This document shows positions 21,216 to 29,147 of a stretch of 64,000 bases of DNA, piece after piece; the stretch's first letter is position 1; each line of letters opens with the position of its first letter. A program made the position numbers and the translations under genes. The notes under the pieces are model-generated. The model saw nothing but the letters and a program-made list of their open reading frames with translations, was not told the origin of the DNA and did no database searches. Origin of the DNA: an uncultured Pseudomonadota bacterium. GTDB taxonomy: Bacteria > Myxococcota_A > UBA9160 > PR03. Location of the stretch: contig CAADGG010000060.1 of the NCBI GenBank assembly GCA_900696485.1, positions 62,001 to 126,000 of the forward strand, written 5' to 3'.

Positions 21216-22478
21216 TCAGAGTGCGGCGTCGCCTCGAAGGCCGTAGTCGCGGATCTTGTTCCGAAGAGTGCGGACGCTGATCCCGAGTGCGCGCGCCGCG
21301 TGAGTCCGGTTTCCGCAGTGCAACGTGAGCGAGCGCTCGACGGTGCGACGTTCGAGCTCTCTCAGATCGAGGAGCTCTGCGGTCGGCAGGGCAGCGGCTC
21401 GTCGCCCGCGGAACAGCCCCGCGACGTCGAGCGGCTGACCCGGATACAGCAGAACGGCGCGTTGCATCACCCGGTCGAGTTCGCTCACGTTGCCGGGCCA
21501 CGGGTAGTCACACAGAGCCGCAAGTGCACGCGGTCCGACATACGGTGGTTCGACGCCCGCCGTGAGGGCATGACGCTCGAGGAAGGCAAGAGACAGGCGA
21601 GCGATGTCACCCGGACGCTCGCGGAGCGGCGGAATCCGAAGTGTCAGCACGTCGAAGCGCAATCGCAATACGGGCCGAAGCCGCTCCTCGTCGCGCAGCG
21701 GCCGGCTGGTGACGAGCAAGAGCCGACGTTCGCCGCCCGCTCCTGCGAGCGAGGAGGCGCCGAGCCACGAGGCCACCAGCCGCTCCTGCATCGGATCGGG
21801 GAGGGCGCCGGGCTCCGCCAGCACCAGTGTGCCGCCGTCGCCCGCACCGAACTGCTGCGCGCCGGCCGCCGATCCACGCGCGACGAACCCGAAGCACTCG
21901 CGAGCCTGCGGCAGCACGTCCGGCGCTTCGCACTCGAGCACGCGAAGCGGAGCGGCCCGGCGTGGACTCGCCGCATGCAGGAAGCGAGCGAGCTCGCGGC
22001 GGCCACTGCCCCGCTCTCCGAGTAGCTGCACCGTCGCGTCGCTCCGCGCGATGGTTTCGGCCTCGCGCAGCAGTTGCTGCATGCCCGGATCGAGGCCGAC
22101 CCCGTGGCTCCCGAGGGCGCCATGCGCCCGCGAGGGCCCGGACGCCGCCAAGGCGCGCTCGAGGATCCGAATCGAGAACGGCTTGTGGAGGACGTCCCGC
22201 GCGCCGGCATGCAGCGCAGCAACGGCGAGCTCGTGATCATCGAGGGAACTCATCGCGATCACGGCCGCAGCCGGCGCTGCTCCGGTCAGCGACGCGATGG
22301 TATCGACGTCCTTCCGTGTCGAGAGATCGACGAGGAATGCGACGTAGCCGCACGGGTCGTCGTCCCGAAGCGAAGACCGCGACCCGAGTGCTCGGACCGC
22401 AAATCCCGCGTTCACGACGGCGCGTTCGAGCGCCGCACGCAGAGCTGCGTCCGGCTCGAGAATCAGCACGCGTTGCAC
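21216..22478 (-). CDS. Degenerate NtrC-type regulator (receiver, AAA+, Fis-type HTH)
   Basis: 420 residues. The receiver (about 1-120) keeps an Asp in AFLVDLS and a Lys in LHKPFS. The AAA+ domain (about 135-345) is visibly broken: Walker A is GERGSGRRE (the Lys is Arg), the GAFTGA loop that contacts sigma-54 is replaced by GSAAGA, and Walker B is GGTLVLAE (Asp to Ala). Sensor-II PWPGNVSEL and a Fis-type helix-turn-helix (NRTHAARALGISVRTLRNKI) are intact. It probably binds DNA but cannot work as a normal sigma-54 activator; repression or partner binding is inferred. Last gene of the sigma-54 unit from 26170; it overlaps the kinase-like gene by 16 bases. Confidence 0.85.
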   Translation of the reverse strand: MQRVLILEPDAALRAALERAVVNAGFAVRALGSRSSLRDDDPCGYVAFLVDLSTRKDVDTIASLTGAAPAAAVIAMSSLDDHELAVAALHAGARDVLHKPFSIRILERALAASGPSRAHGALGSHGVGLDPGMQQLLREAETIARSDATVQLLGERGSGRRELARFLHAASPRRAAPLRVLECEAPDVLPQARECFGFVARGSAAGAQQFGAGDGGTLVLAEPGALPDPMQERLVASWLGASSLAGAGGERRLLLVTSRPLRDEERLRPVLRLRFDVLTLRIPPLRERPGDIARLSLAFLERHALTAGVEPPYVGPRALAALCDYPWPGNVSELDRVMQRAVLLYPGQPLDVAGLFRGRRAAALPTAELLDLRELERRTVERSLTLHCGNRTHAARALGISVRTLRNKIRDYGLRGDAAL

Positions 22479-23095
22479 GATGACTCCCGTGCGAGGAACG
22501 AAAGGGCTGCCGTGATGGCCTGGCCGTTCCCGGTCGGGCAGCAGGCGAAGCCCGCGGCGAAGCGGCTCGCCACGGCACCGAGGACTTCCGCCGCCGTCTC
22601 GAGCAGTTCCGCAGCCTCCGACGCCGCGCGGCGCTCCAGACCCAGTTCGAGCCGCCAGCCCTCCGGCTCGGCGCGAGCATCGAGCGTCAGCGTGCCTCCC
22701 TCCGGCAACAGCGCAGCACCGGCGCGAAGCATCGCCACGCCGGCCCGGCGCAGGAGGACCGGGTCTCCGATCGCTCCTTCGTCCCGGTCAGCAGGGCACA
22801 GCCAGAGGATGTCGCGCACTTCGAGCGAAGGCGCCAGTCGGGCGCGCAGCAACGTGAGGACCGACGCGAGCGCCACCCGGGCGCTCCCGCCAGTCGCGAC
22901 TTCGGGTCGTCGCGAGAGCCTCGCAACCAGATGGTCGGCGTCGGAGATGGCCTGCGAAACCGACAGCGCGAGCTGACGAACGCGAGGCGTCGCGGACTCT
23001 CGGGACAACTCGCTCGCGGCGAGCTCGGCGCAGGCCAGAGCACTGCGCATCGCGCGCATCCAGCGGGCGAGTGATTCGCTACCGGCATCCTGCAT
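22463..23095 (-). CDS. Degenerate histidine-kinase-like protein
   Basis: About 210 residues from ATG 23095, which overlaps the TGA of the TPR gene by one base. The N-terminal helices (ALACAELAASELSRE) sit where a DHp domain would be but contain no HxxxNP motif. The segment GDPVLLRRAGVAMLRAGAALLPEGGTLTLDAR aligns with the N-box region of kinases of the FlrB/FlgS type (DPxLLRQxLLNLLLNAxxAMPEGG), but the essential Asn is lost, and no G1 or G2 glycine boxes are seen. It looks like a catalytically dead kinase paired with the degenerate regulator next to it. Function unknown; a scaffold or phosphatase-like role is inference. Confidence 0.65.
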   Translation of the reverse strand: MQDAGSESLARWMRAMRSALACAELAASELSRESATPRVRQLALSVSQAISDADHLVARLSRRPEVATGGSARVALASVLTLLRARLAPSLEVRDILWLCPADRDEGAIGDPVLLRRAGVAMLRAGAALLPEGGTLTLDARAEPEGWRLELGLERRAASEAAELLETAAEVLGAVASRFAAGFACCPTGNGQAITAALSFLARESSCNAC

Positions 23096-25029
23096 CACGA
23101 GGGATCCTGCCTGCCGGAGCCGATCCGTGCGGACCCGAGCGACTCGACCGCAAGGCGCGTACGCGCGAGCTCGGACCACGGCCCGGACTCGCGCATGGCG
23201 GCGCGCAAAGCGGCGTGGCCCGATTTCCCGGTAAGCCGCCCGGCCCAGTAGAACGCGCGTGCGCGCCGCTCACCGGGTGCCAGCCGTTGCGCCGCCAGCG
23301 CGTAGAGCGATGCCGCCTCGGACGGATCCTGCGCGTCCTGCGTAAGACGGGCCGCGGTCAGCGCCGCCGTTGCGAGCATCTCGCCGGCCTGCTGCCACTC
23401 CTCCTCGCCGGCGCCGGTCACCGCATCGGCAAACACGCGCCGGGTTTCGTTCGAGAGGCCTCGTTGGCGGGACAGCGCCGCCAGGCGGGCGATCGCACGA
23501 GAGCGCGCCGAACCGCGCCGGCCGGTCCGTACGAGATCCGCCAGTGCCCTTTCGGCCCCGGCCGGATCGTCCACCGCGAATCTCGCTTCGGCGAGCACCA
23601 GGCGCCATTCGTCCGTGTCGGGTGTCGCCCCTGCGATCCGATCCCGCGCCGCATTCTCGGCGATGTCCGCGCGCCCGGAACGCAAGGATGCATGGGCCAT
23701 CGGCAGGGCGACCGACTCGGCGCCGAATCGCTCTCGAGCCACGCGCAGCGCTTTCAGCGCCGAGTCGAGCAGTCCGATCTCGAGGTGACAGGTCCCAAGC
23801 GCCGCGAGGGGCGCCGCCTCCGAGACCAGGAGCTGCACGAGAGGCTCCCATCCTGCAACCTGGGCGACGAGTCGGGCGCATCCGCTCGGTTGTCTTGCGG
23901 CCGCGAGCACGGCTCGATCGAGCCGCGGCGACATCACCAGCGCCTCTGCAGCCCACGGATCGACGAGCAGCACTCCGATCCGTTCCAGCGCCGTGACCGG
24001 TTCGCCGGCGACAAGCTGTGCGTCGACTTCGAGGCTCCGGGCGAAGCTCGCGACTCGCGGCGTCGGCGCCGTCGCGGCCGCTTCTGCCAGCCGTCCGGCG
24101 ATCTCGCTCGCGCGACCCGGATCGTTCTTCAGCGTCTCGGTCCAGTCGATCCACTCCGCGATGCGCGCCGCACGCCCATGCGGGTACAGGCGTCGAACCT
24201 CGGAGCGCAGCGCCGCGCCCCGTTCCCCCTCGCCGGAAGCGACATGAAGGGCGGCGCGTTGCAGGGTCGCGATCGACCATGTCGACTCATCGAGGCGCGA
24301 GCTTCGCGCACGGTCGAGCCATCGCGCCGCCTCTAAGTTGCGTCCGCTCGCCAGTGCCGCCTCGGCGGCTCTCCAGCGCCACGGCCCACGGATGGCTTCG
24401 GGAACTCCGGTCGCTTCCCGGAGCAGCGACTCGAAGCGATCGAGGGCCGCGCTCGACTCGCCGGAATCGAGCTGGAGGTCCGCTAGCCGAAGCCTCGCGG
24501 CTGCGCTCAGCGTCGCGTCCGCCGAGTTCGCCAGCGCTCGATACTCCTCTCGCAGCTCGTCCCCGCGACCCGACCGATAGCGTGCCTCGAGCCGCAGCCA
24601 GCGGGCGGCCGGCTCGATCCAGTCGTTCGATGCGGACCGATCCGCAGCGAGAAGCGCGGTCGTCTCCGCGACGGTCTCGGGCAGGAGTTCCTGCAACAGC
24701 GCGAGCCTCGCCGTTTGGAGCCTCACACAGGCGCGCTCAGGGATCGACGCGCGAGCCGGATCCCATGCCGATAGAGCCTCTCGGCTCCGGCGCCAGTCGC
24801 TGCGCGTTCCGCTCCGGTGTGCCTCTCCGACAAGCGCGCGAACGTCCTCCGGGACGCTGCATCCCTCCGCCTCGATGGCGTCCAGCACCGGTGTTCGCGG
24901 CTTCTCGGGATAGAGGATCGACCAATAGTCAGGCAACGTCGCCTTGCTCGAGGTCGCAGCCACCACCGAGCAGAGCACGATGATCAGCGCTGGGGCAGCC
25001 CTTCGTAAGGACATTCTGCGCTCCGTCAC
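23095..25029 (-). CDS. Secreted TPR protein resembling the non-catalytic part of a lytic transglycosylase
   Basis: About 644 residues from GTG 25029 (GTGA overlap with the pilZ stop); ATG 25014 is an alternative. A signal peptide is clear (RRAAPALIIVLCSVVAATSSKA). The rest is alpha-helical repeats with TPR-like spacing (AAARLRLADLQLDSGESSAALDRF; LGTCHLEIGLLDSALKALR). The C-terminal segment RARAFYWAGRLTGKSG with PWSELARTRL resembles the U/L-domain of soluble lytic transglycosylases just before the catalytic domain, but that domain is absent. Likely a periplasmic scaffold, perhaps near the motor or cell wall. No clear homologue recognised. Confidence 0.7.
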   Translation of the reverse strand: MTERRMSLRRAAPALIIVLCSVVAATSSKATLPDYWSILYPEKPRTPVLDAIEAEGCSVPEDVRALVGEAHRSGTRSDWRRSREALSAWDPARASIPERACVRLQTARLALLQELLPETVAETTALLAADRSASNDWIEPAARWLRLEARYRSGRGDELREEYRALANSADATLSAAARLRLADLQLDSGESSAALDRFESLLREATGVPEAIRGPWRWRAAEAALASGRNLEAARWLDRARSSRLDESTWSIATLQRAALHVASGEGERGAALRSEVRRLYPHGRAARIAEWIDWTETLKNDPGRASEIAGRLAEAAATAPTPRVASFARSLEVDAQLVAGEPVTALERIGVLLVDPWAAEALVMSPRLDRAVLAAARQPSGCARLVAQVAGWEPLVQLLVSEAAPLAALGTCHLEIGLLDSALKALRVARERFGAESVALPMAHASLRSGRADIAENAARDRIAGATPDTDEWRLVLAEARFAVDDPAGAERALADLVRTGRRGSARSRAIARLAALSRQRGLSNETRRVFADAVTGAGEEEWQQAGEMLATAALTAARLTQDAQDPSEAASLYALAAQRLAPGERRARAFYWAGRLTGKSGHAALRAAMRESGPWSELARTRLAVESLGSARIGSGRQDPS

Positions 25030-25556
25030 CCTCGCCCCCGCGCCGGATGCGCCGCCGCGAGCTGCAAACGGTTCACGAGCCGAACGATTGCATCGCGATC
25101 GGCCTCGTCGATCGAGGTGAAATCGACGGCGACGCGCGCGGCGACGCCAGTGTGGTTCTCGCCGATCCATTCGACGACTCGGCCGATCGCCTGCACGCTG
25201 CGCGGCGGTACGGTGGGCAGCAGCAATTCGACCAGGACCGCCTCGTCCGGACGCAGATCGTGATCGGAACTCTCGACGAGAAGACCACCGCCCGAGATCA
25301 CGACATCGGTCGCGACCGTCGGGTCGAGGGGCTCGGGGACGGAAGGATCGAGCCGAGCGAGCACGAGTGCCAGCTTGTGCTCGATTCCGCGCAGATGGGC
25401 GAGGAGCGCGACCGGGAGCTCCTCCTCAGCGGCATCGGAAGCGGCGATCCGCTGCTCGCAGTGGCGAACCTCTTCAACGCTCGCGCGCCGGCAACGAACC
25501 GGAAAGCGCGTCTCGATCCTTGCATACCCACGCGCGTCGCGTTGAGTCGTCCTCAT
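25026..25556 (-). CDS. PilZ-domain protein, flagellar operon
   Basis: 176 residues from ATG 25556, overlapping the stop of the previous gene (ATGA). The N-terminus has YARIETRFPVRCR, which occupies the PilZ R-x-x-x-R position, and the middle has DVVISGGGLLVES, corresponding to D/N-x-S-x-x-G. The insertion between the two (about 25-85) is helical and unusual for a minimal PilZ protein. Cyclic-di-GMP binding is likely but the first motif is not perfect, so this is inference. It is transcribed from the same sigma-54 promoter as the degenerate kinase/regulator pair. Confidence 0.75.
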   Translation of the reverse strand: MRTTQRDARGYARIETRFPVRCRRASVEEVRHCEQRIAASDAAEEELPVALLAHLRGIEHKLALVLARLDPSVPEPLDPTVATDVVISGGGLLVESSDHDLRPDEAVLVELLLPTVPPRSVQAIGRVVEWIGENHTGVAARVAVDFTSIDEADRDAIVRLVNRLQLAAAHPARGRG

Positions 25557-26170
25557 GCCTCGCTCCTCCCCTCCGCAACGTCCGATCCCCGCGCAGTTCG
25601 CACACACAGATGTTCGAGGCGCTCGGACCAGGCGCCGAGACGAGCGGCCACCTCGTACTCGAGGAGATCCGACAGGCCGATCCAGTCGCCCCGCTCCTGG
25701 CACTCGACCAACTCGGAGAAGGGCGCCGTCAAGGATCCCGCCCAGCCTTCCAGCTCCGACGCTTCGGTGCCGAGCGTTCGAGCAATCCGTCCGATCACGT
25801 AGAGCAGCACGCTCAGTGCGTCGATGCACTCGGCCAGAAGAGCGCTCGTGGCTTCGATCTGCCCGCTGCGAAATCCGCCGGCGGCGCGCAACAAGGCGTC
25901 CTGGATCGATCGCGCGTACTCCGCCGAACTCTCGATTCCTTCGCGTGCCACCAGCTCGACGGCGCGAGACTCCACCGAGAGTTCCGCCTCTCCTCGTGTC
26001 GAGAGAGCGCGGATCTCGACGAGTTCGCCATCCTCGATCGTGATGCCGTCGAGGGCGACCCGCTCGAGCACGTGAAGACCTCCCTCCGCGCACGCATCGA
26101 GCACGTCTCCCACGAGCGGTTCGAGGCGCACATCGATCGGCCGTCGCCGGTGATTGTGGATGAGATCCAT
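25553..26170 (-). CDS. Conserved-looking flagellar-operon protein of unknown function, 205 residues
   Basis: Starts at ATG 26170 behind a perfect AAGGAGG five bases upstream. The N-terminus MDLIHNHRRRPIDVRLEPLVGDVLDAC is followed by a beta-rich stretch, then a helical C-terminal half with LLAECIDALSVLLYVIGRIARTL and ERGDWIGLSDLLEYEVAARLGAW. No transmembrane helix or known domain is seen. It opens the sigma-54 unit that encodes PilZ, TPR and regulator-like proteins, so a role in motility control or assembly is likely; I cannot name a family. Confidence 0.7.
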   Translation of the reverse strand: MDLIHNHRRRPIDVRLEPLVGDVLDACAEGGLHVLERVALDGITIEDGELVEIRALSTRGEAELSVESRAVELVAREGIESSAEYARSIQDALLRAAGGFRSGQIEATSALLAECIDALSVLLYVIGRIARTLGTEASELEGWAGSLTAPFSELVECQERGDWIGLSDLLEYEVAARLGAWSERLEHLCVRTARGSDVAEGRSEA

Positions 26171-26203
26171 GGCGCCTCCTTGACGTCGCTCCCCGTGCTC
26201 TTC

Positions 26204-26220
26204 AGCAAGTCGGATGCCAA
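26204..26220 (-). promoter_or_regulatory. Sigma-54 promoter for the 26170-21216 unit
   Basis: Minus-strand sequence TTGGCATCCGACTTGCT, with GG and GC exactly ten bases apart. The start would fall near 26193, leaving a leader of about 22 bases with the strong AAGGAGG ribosome site. The remaining gap (26221-26331) shows nothing else. Confidence 0.85.
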
Positions 26221-26331
26221 CCGGATCGCGGCCATGGCGGGCTCCCCGGCAATTGCTTCCGCGAGCGCACTTCAATGTGAAACCCCGGCTTGCACCCCGA
26301 AGCGCCGGTGCGCTCGCGAGCCCCGTCGGTT

Positions 26332-26901
26332 CTACCGCGCGAGTCGCGGACTGGGGTCGCCCGCCGTGTGCGTGGCGTCTTCGCTCCCGATCAGCAGTCG
26401 CAGTTCGTCGATATCGCAGGGGGAAGAGACGAAGTGGCTCGCACCGGCCCGAACAGCCAGTGCCACCCGTTCCCGTGTCGCAACGGCCGAAGCCATCGCG
26501 AGCGGTACCTGGCGCGACGCCGCCAGGGGCGCGAGCGCCTCGACCCAATCGAGTCCGGTGCGCTCGCCCAGGTCCCAGACGACGACGATGCCGGCGAGGG
26601 TTTCGAGACCGGCGATGTCGCTCAGCGCGAGACCGAGCGGATCGACGGCATGGAGCGGACGCCCGAGTTCATCGACACTCGCCTCGAGACGCCTTCGCTC
26701 CTCCGGACACGGCTCGATGACGATCAGCGGCGCCGGCACCGGCTTGTCCGGTTCGGATTGCACGCGTTCCGGGTCATGGTCCTCCCCGGACGGGCCGACC
26801 GGAGGCTCCGCAAGCGAATCGGGCCCGCCCGTGTCATCGGGATCCGCATCCTCGGGATCCCTGACTTCCAACGGGCCCTCTCCCTGCGACCGGCTGCTCA
26901 C
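26332..26901 (-). CDS. Pseudo-receiver protein with acidic N-terminus
   Basis: 189 residues from GTG 26901, overlapping the stop of the fliT-like gene (GTGA). Residues 1-65 are disordered and acidic (EGPLEVRDPEDADPDDTGG). Residues about 68-185 fold like a CheY receiver: VIEPCPEERRRL, VVVWDLGERTG with a possible acceptor Asp, AMAS, and FVSSPCDIDEL. The conserved Lys of the K-P motif is replaced (SSP) and only one acidic-pocket residue remains, so normal phosphorylation is doubtful. Last gene of the flagellin operon group; a regulator or scaffold role is inferred. Confidence 0.7.
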   Translation of the reverse strand: MSSRSQGEGPLEVRDPEDADPDDTGGPDSLAEPPVGPSGEDHDPERVQSEPDKPVPAPLIVIEPCPEERRRLEASVDELGRPLHAVDPLGLALSDIAGLETLAGIVVVWDLGERTGLDWVEALAPLAASRQVPLAMASAVATRERVALAVRAGASHFVSSPCDIDELRLLIGSEDATHTAGDPSPRLAR

Positions 26902-27236
26902 GTCCGACGGCTGACGAAGCGTGGCGCGTCGGGGCGACGGCATCCCGCTCTGGTGAGTCGGCTGCGAGTGACGCGAATGGCCTCGAGCTCCCGCGCCGCG
27001 TGAGCGCGTTCTCGTTCGGCCAGGCAGCAAAGCTCGATCGTCGCCGCTTCCGTCGCGGCGATCGCTCTTTGCAAGTCGGCCGGCTGCTCCGAAACGAGGC
27101 GTGCGAAGCGCTGGATCAATGACTCGCGTTGTCCCGCCCAGACCTGCGCGGTCTCGACGTCGCCGGTGCGAAGGGCGCCGAGAAGCCCCTCGTCTACCGC
27201 CCGCAGGGCTTCCAAGAGGGACGCTACGGCGCTCAA
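26898..27236 (-). CDS. FliT-like flagellar chaperone candidate
   Basis: 112 residues, all helical, TTG start overlapping the fliS stop. Sequence such as LEALRAVDEGLLGALRTGDVETAQVWAGQRESLIQRFARLV fits a small helical bundle of the FliT/FlgN size class, and the location right after fliS is where fliT normally sits. FliT chaperones FliD. Sequence similarity is weak, so the name rests on position and fold type. Confidence 0.6.
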   Translation of the reverse strand: MSAVASLLEALRAVDEGLLGALRTGDVETAQVWAGQRESLIQRFARLVSEQPADLQRAIAATEAATIELCCLAERERAHAARELEAIRVTRSRLTRAGCRRPDAPRFVSRRT

Positions 27237-27613
27237 CCCGCCCCTCCTTCGTCGACTTCCCCCCGCGCGATCTGGAGCCAGGCCTCGCGCAGCGGTTCGA
27301 GAACGGAAAGGACGGCCGCGAAGCGATCGTCGCCTCCGGCCAGATTGGCGTCGACGAGTTGCTCGCCGACGAACAGGTAGAGCGCTTCGAGCCCTGGCGC
27401 CGCGGCGGCGCCGTGCGACAGGTCGAGACTGGCTCGAAGTTCGTGCACGATCGCCAGTGCCCGCGAGAGCGCCTCCCCGCGCGCTCGGACCTGTCCCTCA
27501 CGGTGGAGCGCGCGGGCCTGGTGCACGAACCGGATCGCACCGTCGTACATCTGGACGACGAGCTGGAGGGGATCCGCCGTGCGGACGTTCATCTCGAAGT
27601 ACGGATTCGCCAC
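27233..27613 (-). CDS. fliS: Flagellin export chaperone FliS
   Basis: 126 residues with a GTG start. It opens MANPYFEMNVRTADPLQLVVQMYDGAIRFVHQARAL, which matches FliS (Y-x-x-x-x-v-x-T-A-d-P-x-x-L-I-x-M-L-Y-D-G-A). FliS binds the flagellin C-terminus and, in CsrA-FliW organisms, can compete with FliW for flagellin. It lies 5 bases after fliD. Confidence 0.93.
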   Translation of the reverse strand: MANPYFEMNVRTADPLQLVVQMYDGAIRFVHQARALHREGQVRARGEALSRALAIVHELRASLDLSHGAAAAPGLEALYLFVGEQLVDANLAGGDDRFAAVLSVLEPLREAWLQIARGEVDEGGAG

Positions 27614-27618
27614 CGGGC

Positions 27619-29037
27619 TCAGCCTCTGGACAGTTGCGCGAGGAAGCTGGACGAGGACTGGAACGAAGAGATGAGCTGTTCGAGCGAGGTGAAACGGCGC
27701 TGCAGGTCGACCTCGCGGCGTTCGAGTCTCGCTTCGAGCCGTGCGATTCGATCGTCGAAGGCTTCGAGACGCGTCGTAAACGACTCGATGCGCTGCGGGA
27801 GAACACCGTCGCCCACCCGCGTCAGCGCTTCGAGCGCACGCGCCAGGCCGGTGGCGACTCCATCGGTCGTCTCGTCGCCGGACAGCAACTGCCGGACGGA
27901 CTCCGGATCCCGATCGAGCGCTCCTGCCATCACGTCTCGATCGAGCGCGAGCGTGCCGCCCGGGGCGAAGCGAATCCCGATCGCGGAAAGCGACGAGAAC
28001 GGATTGCCCGGAAGGTTCAGCGAGCGGCTCACTGCATCCTGGACGGTACGTTCGGCGAGTCGAAGCCCCGAATCGCCGGAGAGTGCCCCGCCACGGTTCG
28101 TCACTCCGGACACGGCCGACTGAGCGATCGCAAAGTTTCGCACCGCGTTGAACGCATCGACGAAGCGCTGGAGGCGGGACTGGATCTCTTCGTCGTCCCG
28201 GCTCACCGTCACCGTCACCGCGTCGGTCGGATCTGCGGGGTCATTGATACCCTGCAAGCGGAGCGTCACACCCGGGATCACGTCCGTGATCTCGTTGCTC
28301 GGTCGCGTGATCGGAACCCCGAACGCGACGAGATGCGCGTCGCTGGCTGCAGCGGACAGCGTTGCATCGACGAACGGTGTCCCGCCCGGCGCCTGGGCGG
28401 AGGTCGTCACGTTCACATCGTTTGCCGCGCCGACCTGCGTTCCGAGGATCACGAGACGCACAGCGCCCGCCCCATCATCGAGCAGCGAGGCCCGGACGCG
28501 TCCGTCGTTGGCGGGGTCGCTGTTGATGAGATCACGCAGCTCGGAAAGGGTCGCACTGCCGAGCGCGATCGAGATCGAAGTCTCGGCGCCGGTATCGATA
28601 TCGAGTGTCTCGCCGGTCTGTCCGACCACGTCGCCTGCAGAGCCAAAGCCGGCGCTGACCCGTCGCGCTGCAGAGGCGAGCTGATCGATTCGGACCGGAA
28701 ATGTCCCAGGCGCAGCGCTGCCCTCCGACGCCACCTGGAGCACCGCCTCGGACGAGGATGTCGCCGCCGTCGCGAGCAGCTCCTCGGACGGGGCTGTCGA
28801 AGCCAGACTCTCGCTGCGGTTGTCGATCGCCTGGGCTGCGGAACGAAGTCCGAGCAGCAGCGTATTGAGCTGCCGGATGAGACCCTGCTCTCGTTCGACG
28901 GTGCTGCGCTGCGCCTGGACCCGTTGGAGCGGAATTCGCTCGACCCCGAGCAGCCCTTTGATGATCGCAGCGGTATCGATGCCGGACGCAAGCCCGGAGA
29001 AGGTGAGCCGCTGCGTTCCGATCGACGTGCTTTCCAT
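27619..29037 (-). CDS. fliD: Flagellar filament cap protein FliD
   Basis: 472 residues. The N-terminus has RLTFSGLASGIDTAAIIKGLLGVERIPLQRVQAQ, the FliD_N signature. The middle has ITRPSNEITDVIPGVTLRLQGI, and the C-terminal coiled coil ends in RFTSLEQLISSFQSSSSFLAQLSRG. FliD caps the filament tip and folds incoming flagellin. A GGAGG ribosome site precedes the ATG; two strong hairpins separate it from fliC and may reduce its expression relative to flagellin. Confidence 0.95.
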   Translation of the reverse strand: MESTSIGTQRLTFSGLASGIDTAAIIKGLLGVERIPLQRVQAQRSTVEREQGLIRQLNTLLLGLRSAAQAIDNRSESLASTAPSEELLATAATSSSEAVLQVASEGSAAPGTFPVRIDQLASAARRVSAGFGSAGDVVGQTGETLDIDTGAETSISIALGSATLSELRDLINSDPANDGRVRASLLDDGAGAVRLVILGTQVGAANDVNVTTSAQAPGGTPFVDATLSAAASDAHLVAFGVPITRPSNEITDVIPGVTLRLQGINDPADPTDAVTVTVSRDDEEIQSRLQRFVDAFNAVRNFAIAQSAVSGVTNRGGALSGDSGLRLAERTVQDAVSRSLNLPGNPFSSLSAIGIRFAPGGTLALDRDVMAGALDRDPESVRQLLSGDETTDGVATGLARALEALTRVGDGVLPQRIESFTTRLEAFDDRIARLEARLERREVDLQRRFTSLEQLISSFQSSSSFLAQLSRG

Positions 29038-29060
29038 GGTCTGCCTCCTGCGTCCGCCGG

Positions 29061-29095
29061 AGGCCCGCCGCCCCCTTCGCGGGGGCGGCGGGCCT
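29061..29095 (-). terminator. Strong hairpin between fliC and fliD (second)
   Basis: A perfect 15-base inverted repeat, AGGCCCGCCGCCCCC and its complement, with a 5-base loop. It is by far the strongest hairpin seen in the window. No U-tract follows on the minus strand, so it is more likely an mRNA-stabilising or attenuating structure than a classic terminator. Confidence 0.7.
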
Positions 29096-29098
29096 CGA

Positions 29099-29125
29099 CG
29101 CCGGGCGGCTCATCCCCGCCCGGCG
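29099..29125 (-). terminator. Strong hairpin after fliC (first)
   Basis: Ten-base perfect stem (CGCCGGGCGG with its complement) around a 7-base loop, 22 bases after the fliC stop. Together with the next hairpin it would protect the fliC message from 3' decay or terminate most transcripts before fliD. Lack of a U-tract leaves this open. Confidence 0.65.
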
Positions 29126-29147
29126 CCCGGCACCTGCACCGCTTCGA

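Noticed and set aside
29061..29125. Hairpins after fliC considered as a riboswitch or small RNA
   Set aside because: They are simple GC-rich inverted repeats with no conserved ligand fold; an attenuator or stabilising role is sufficient.
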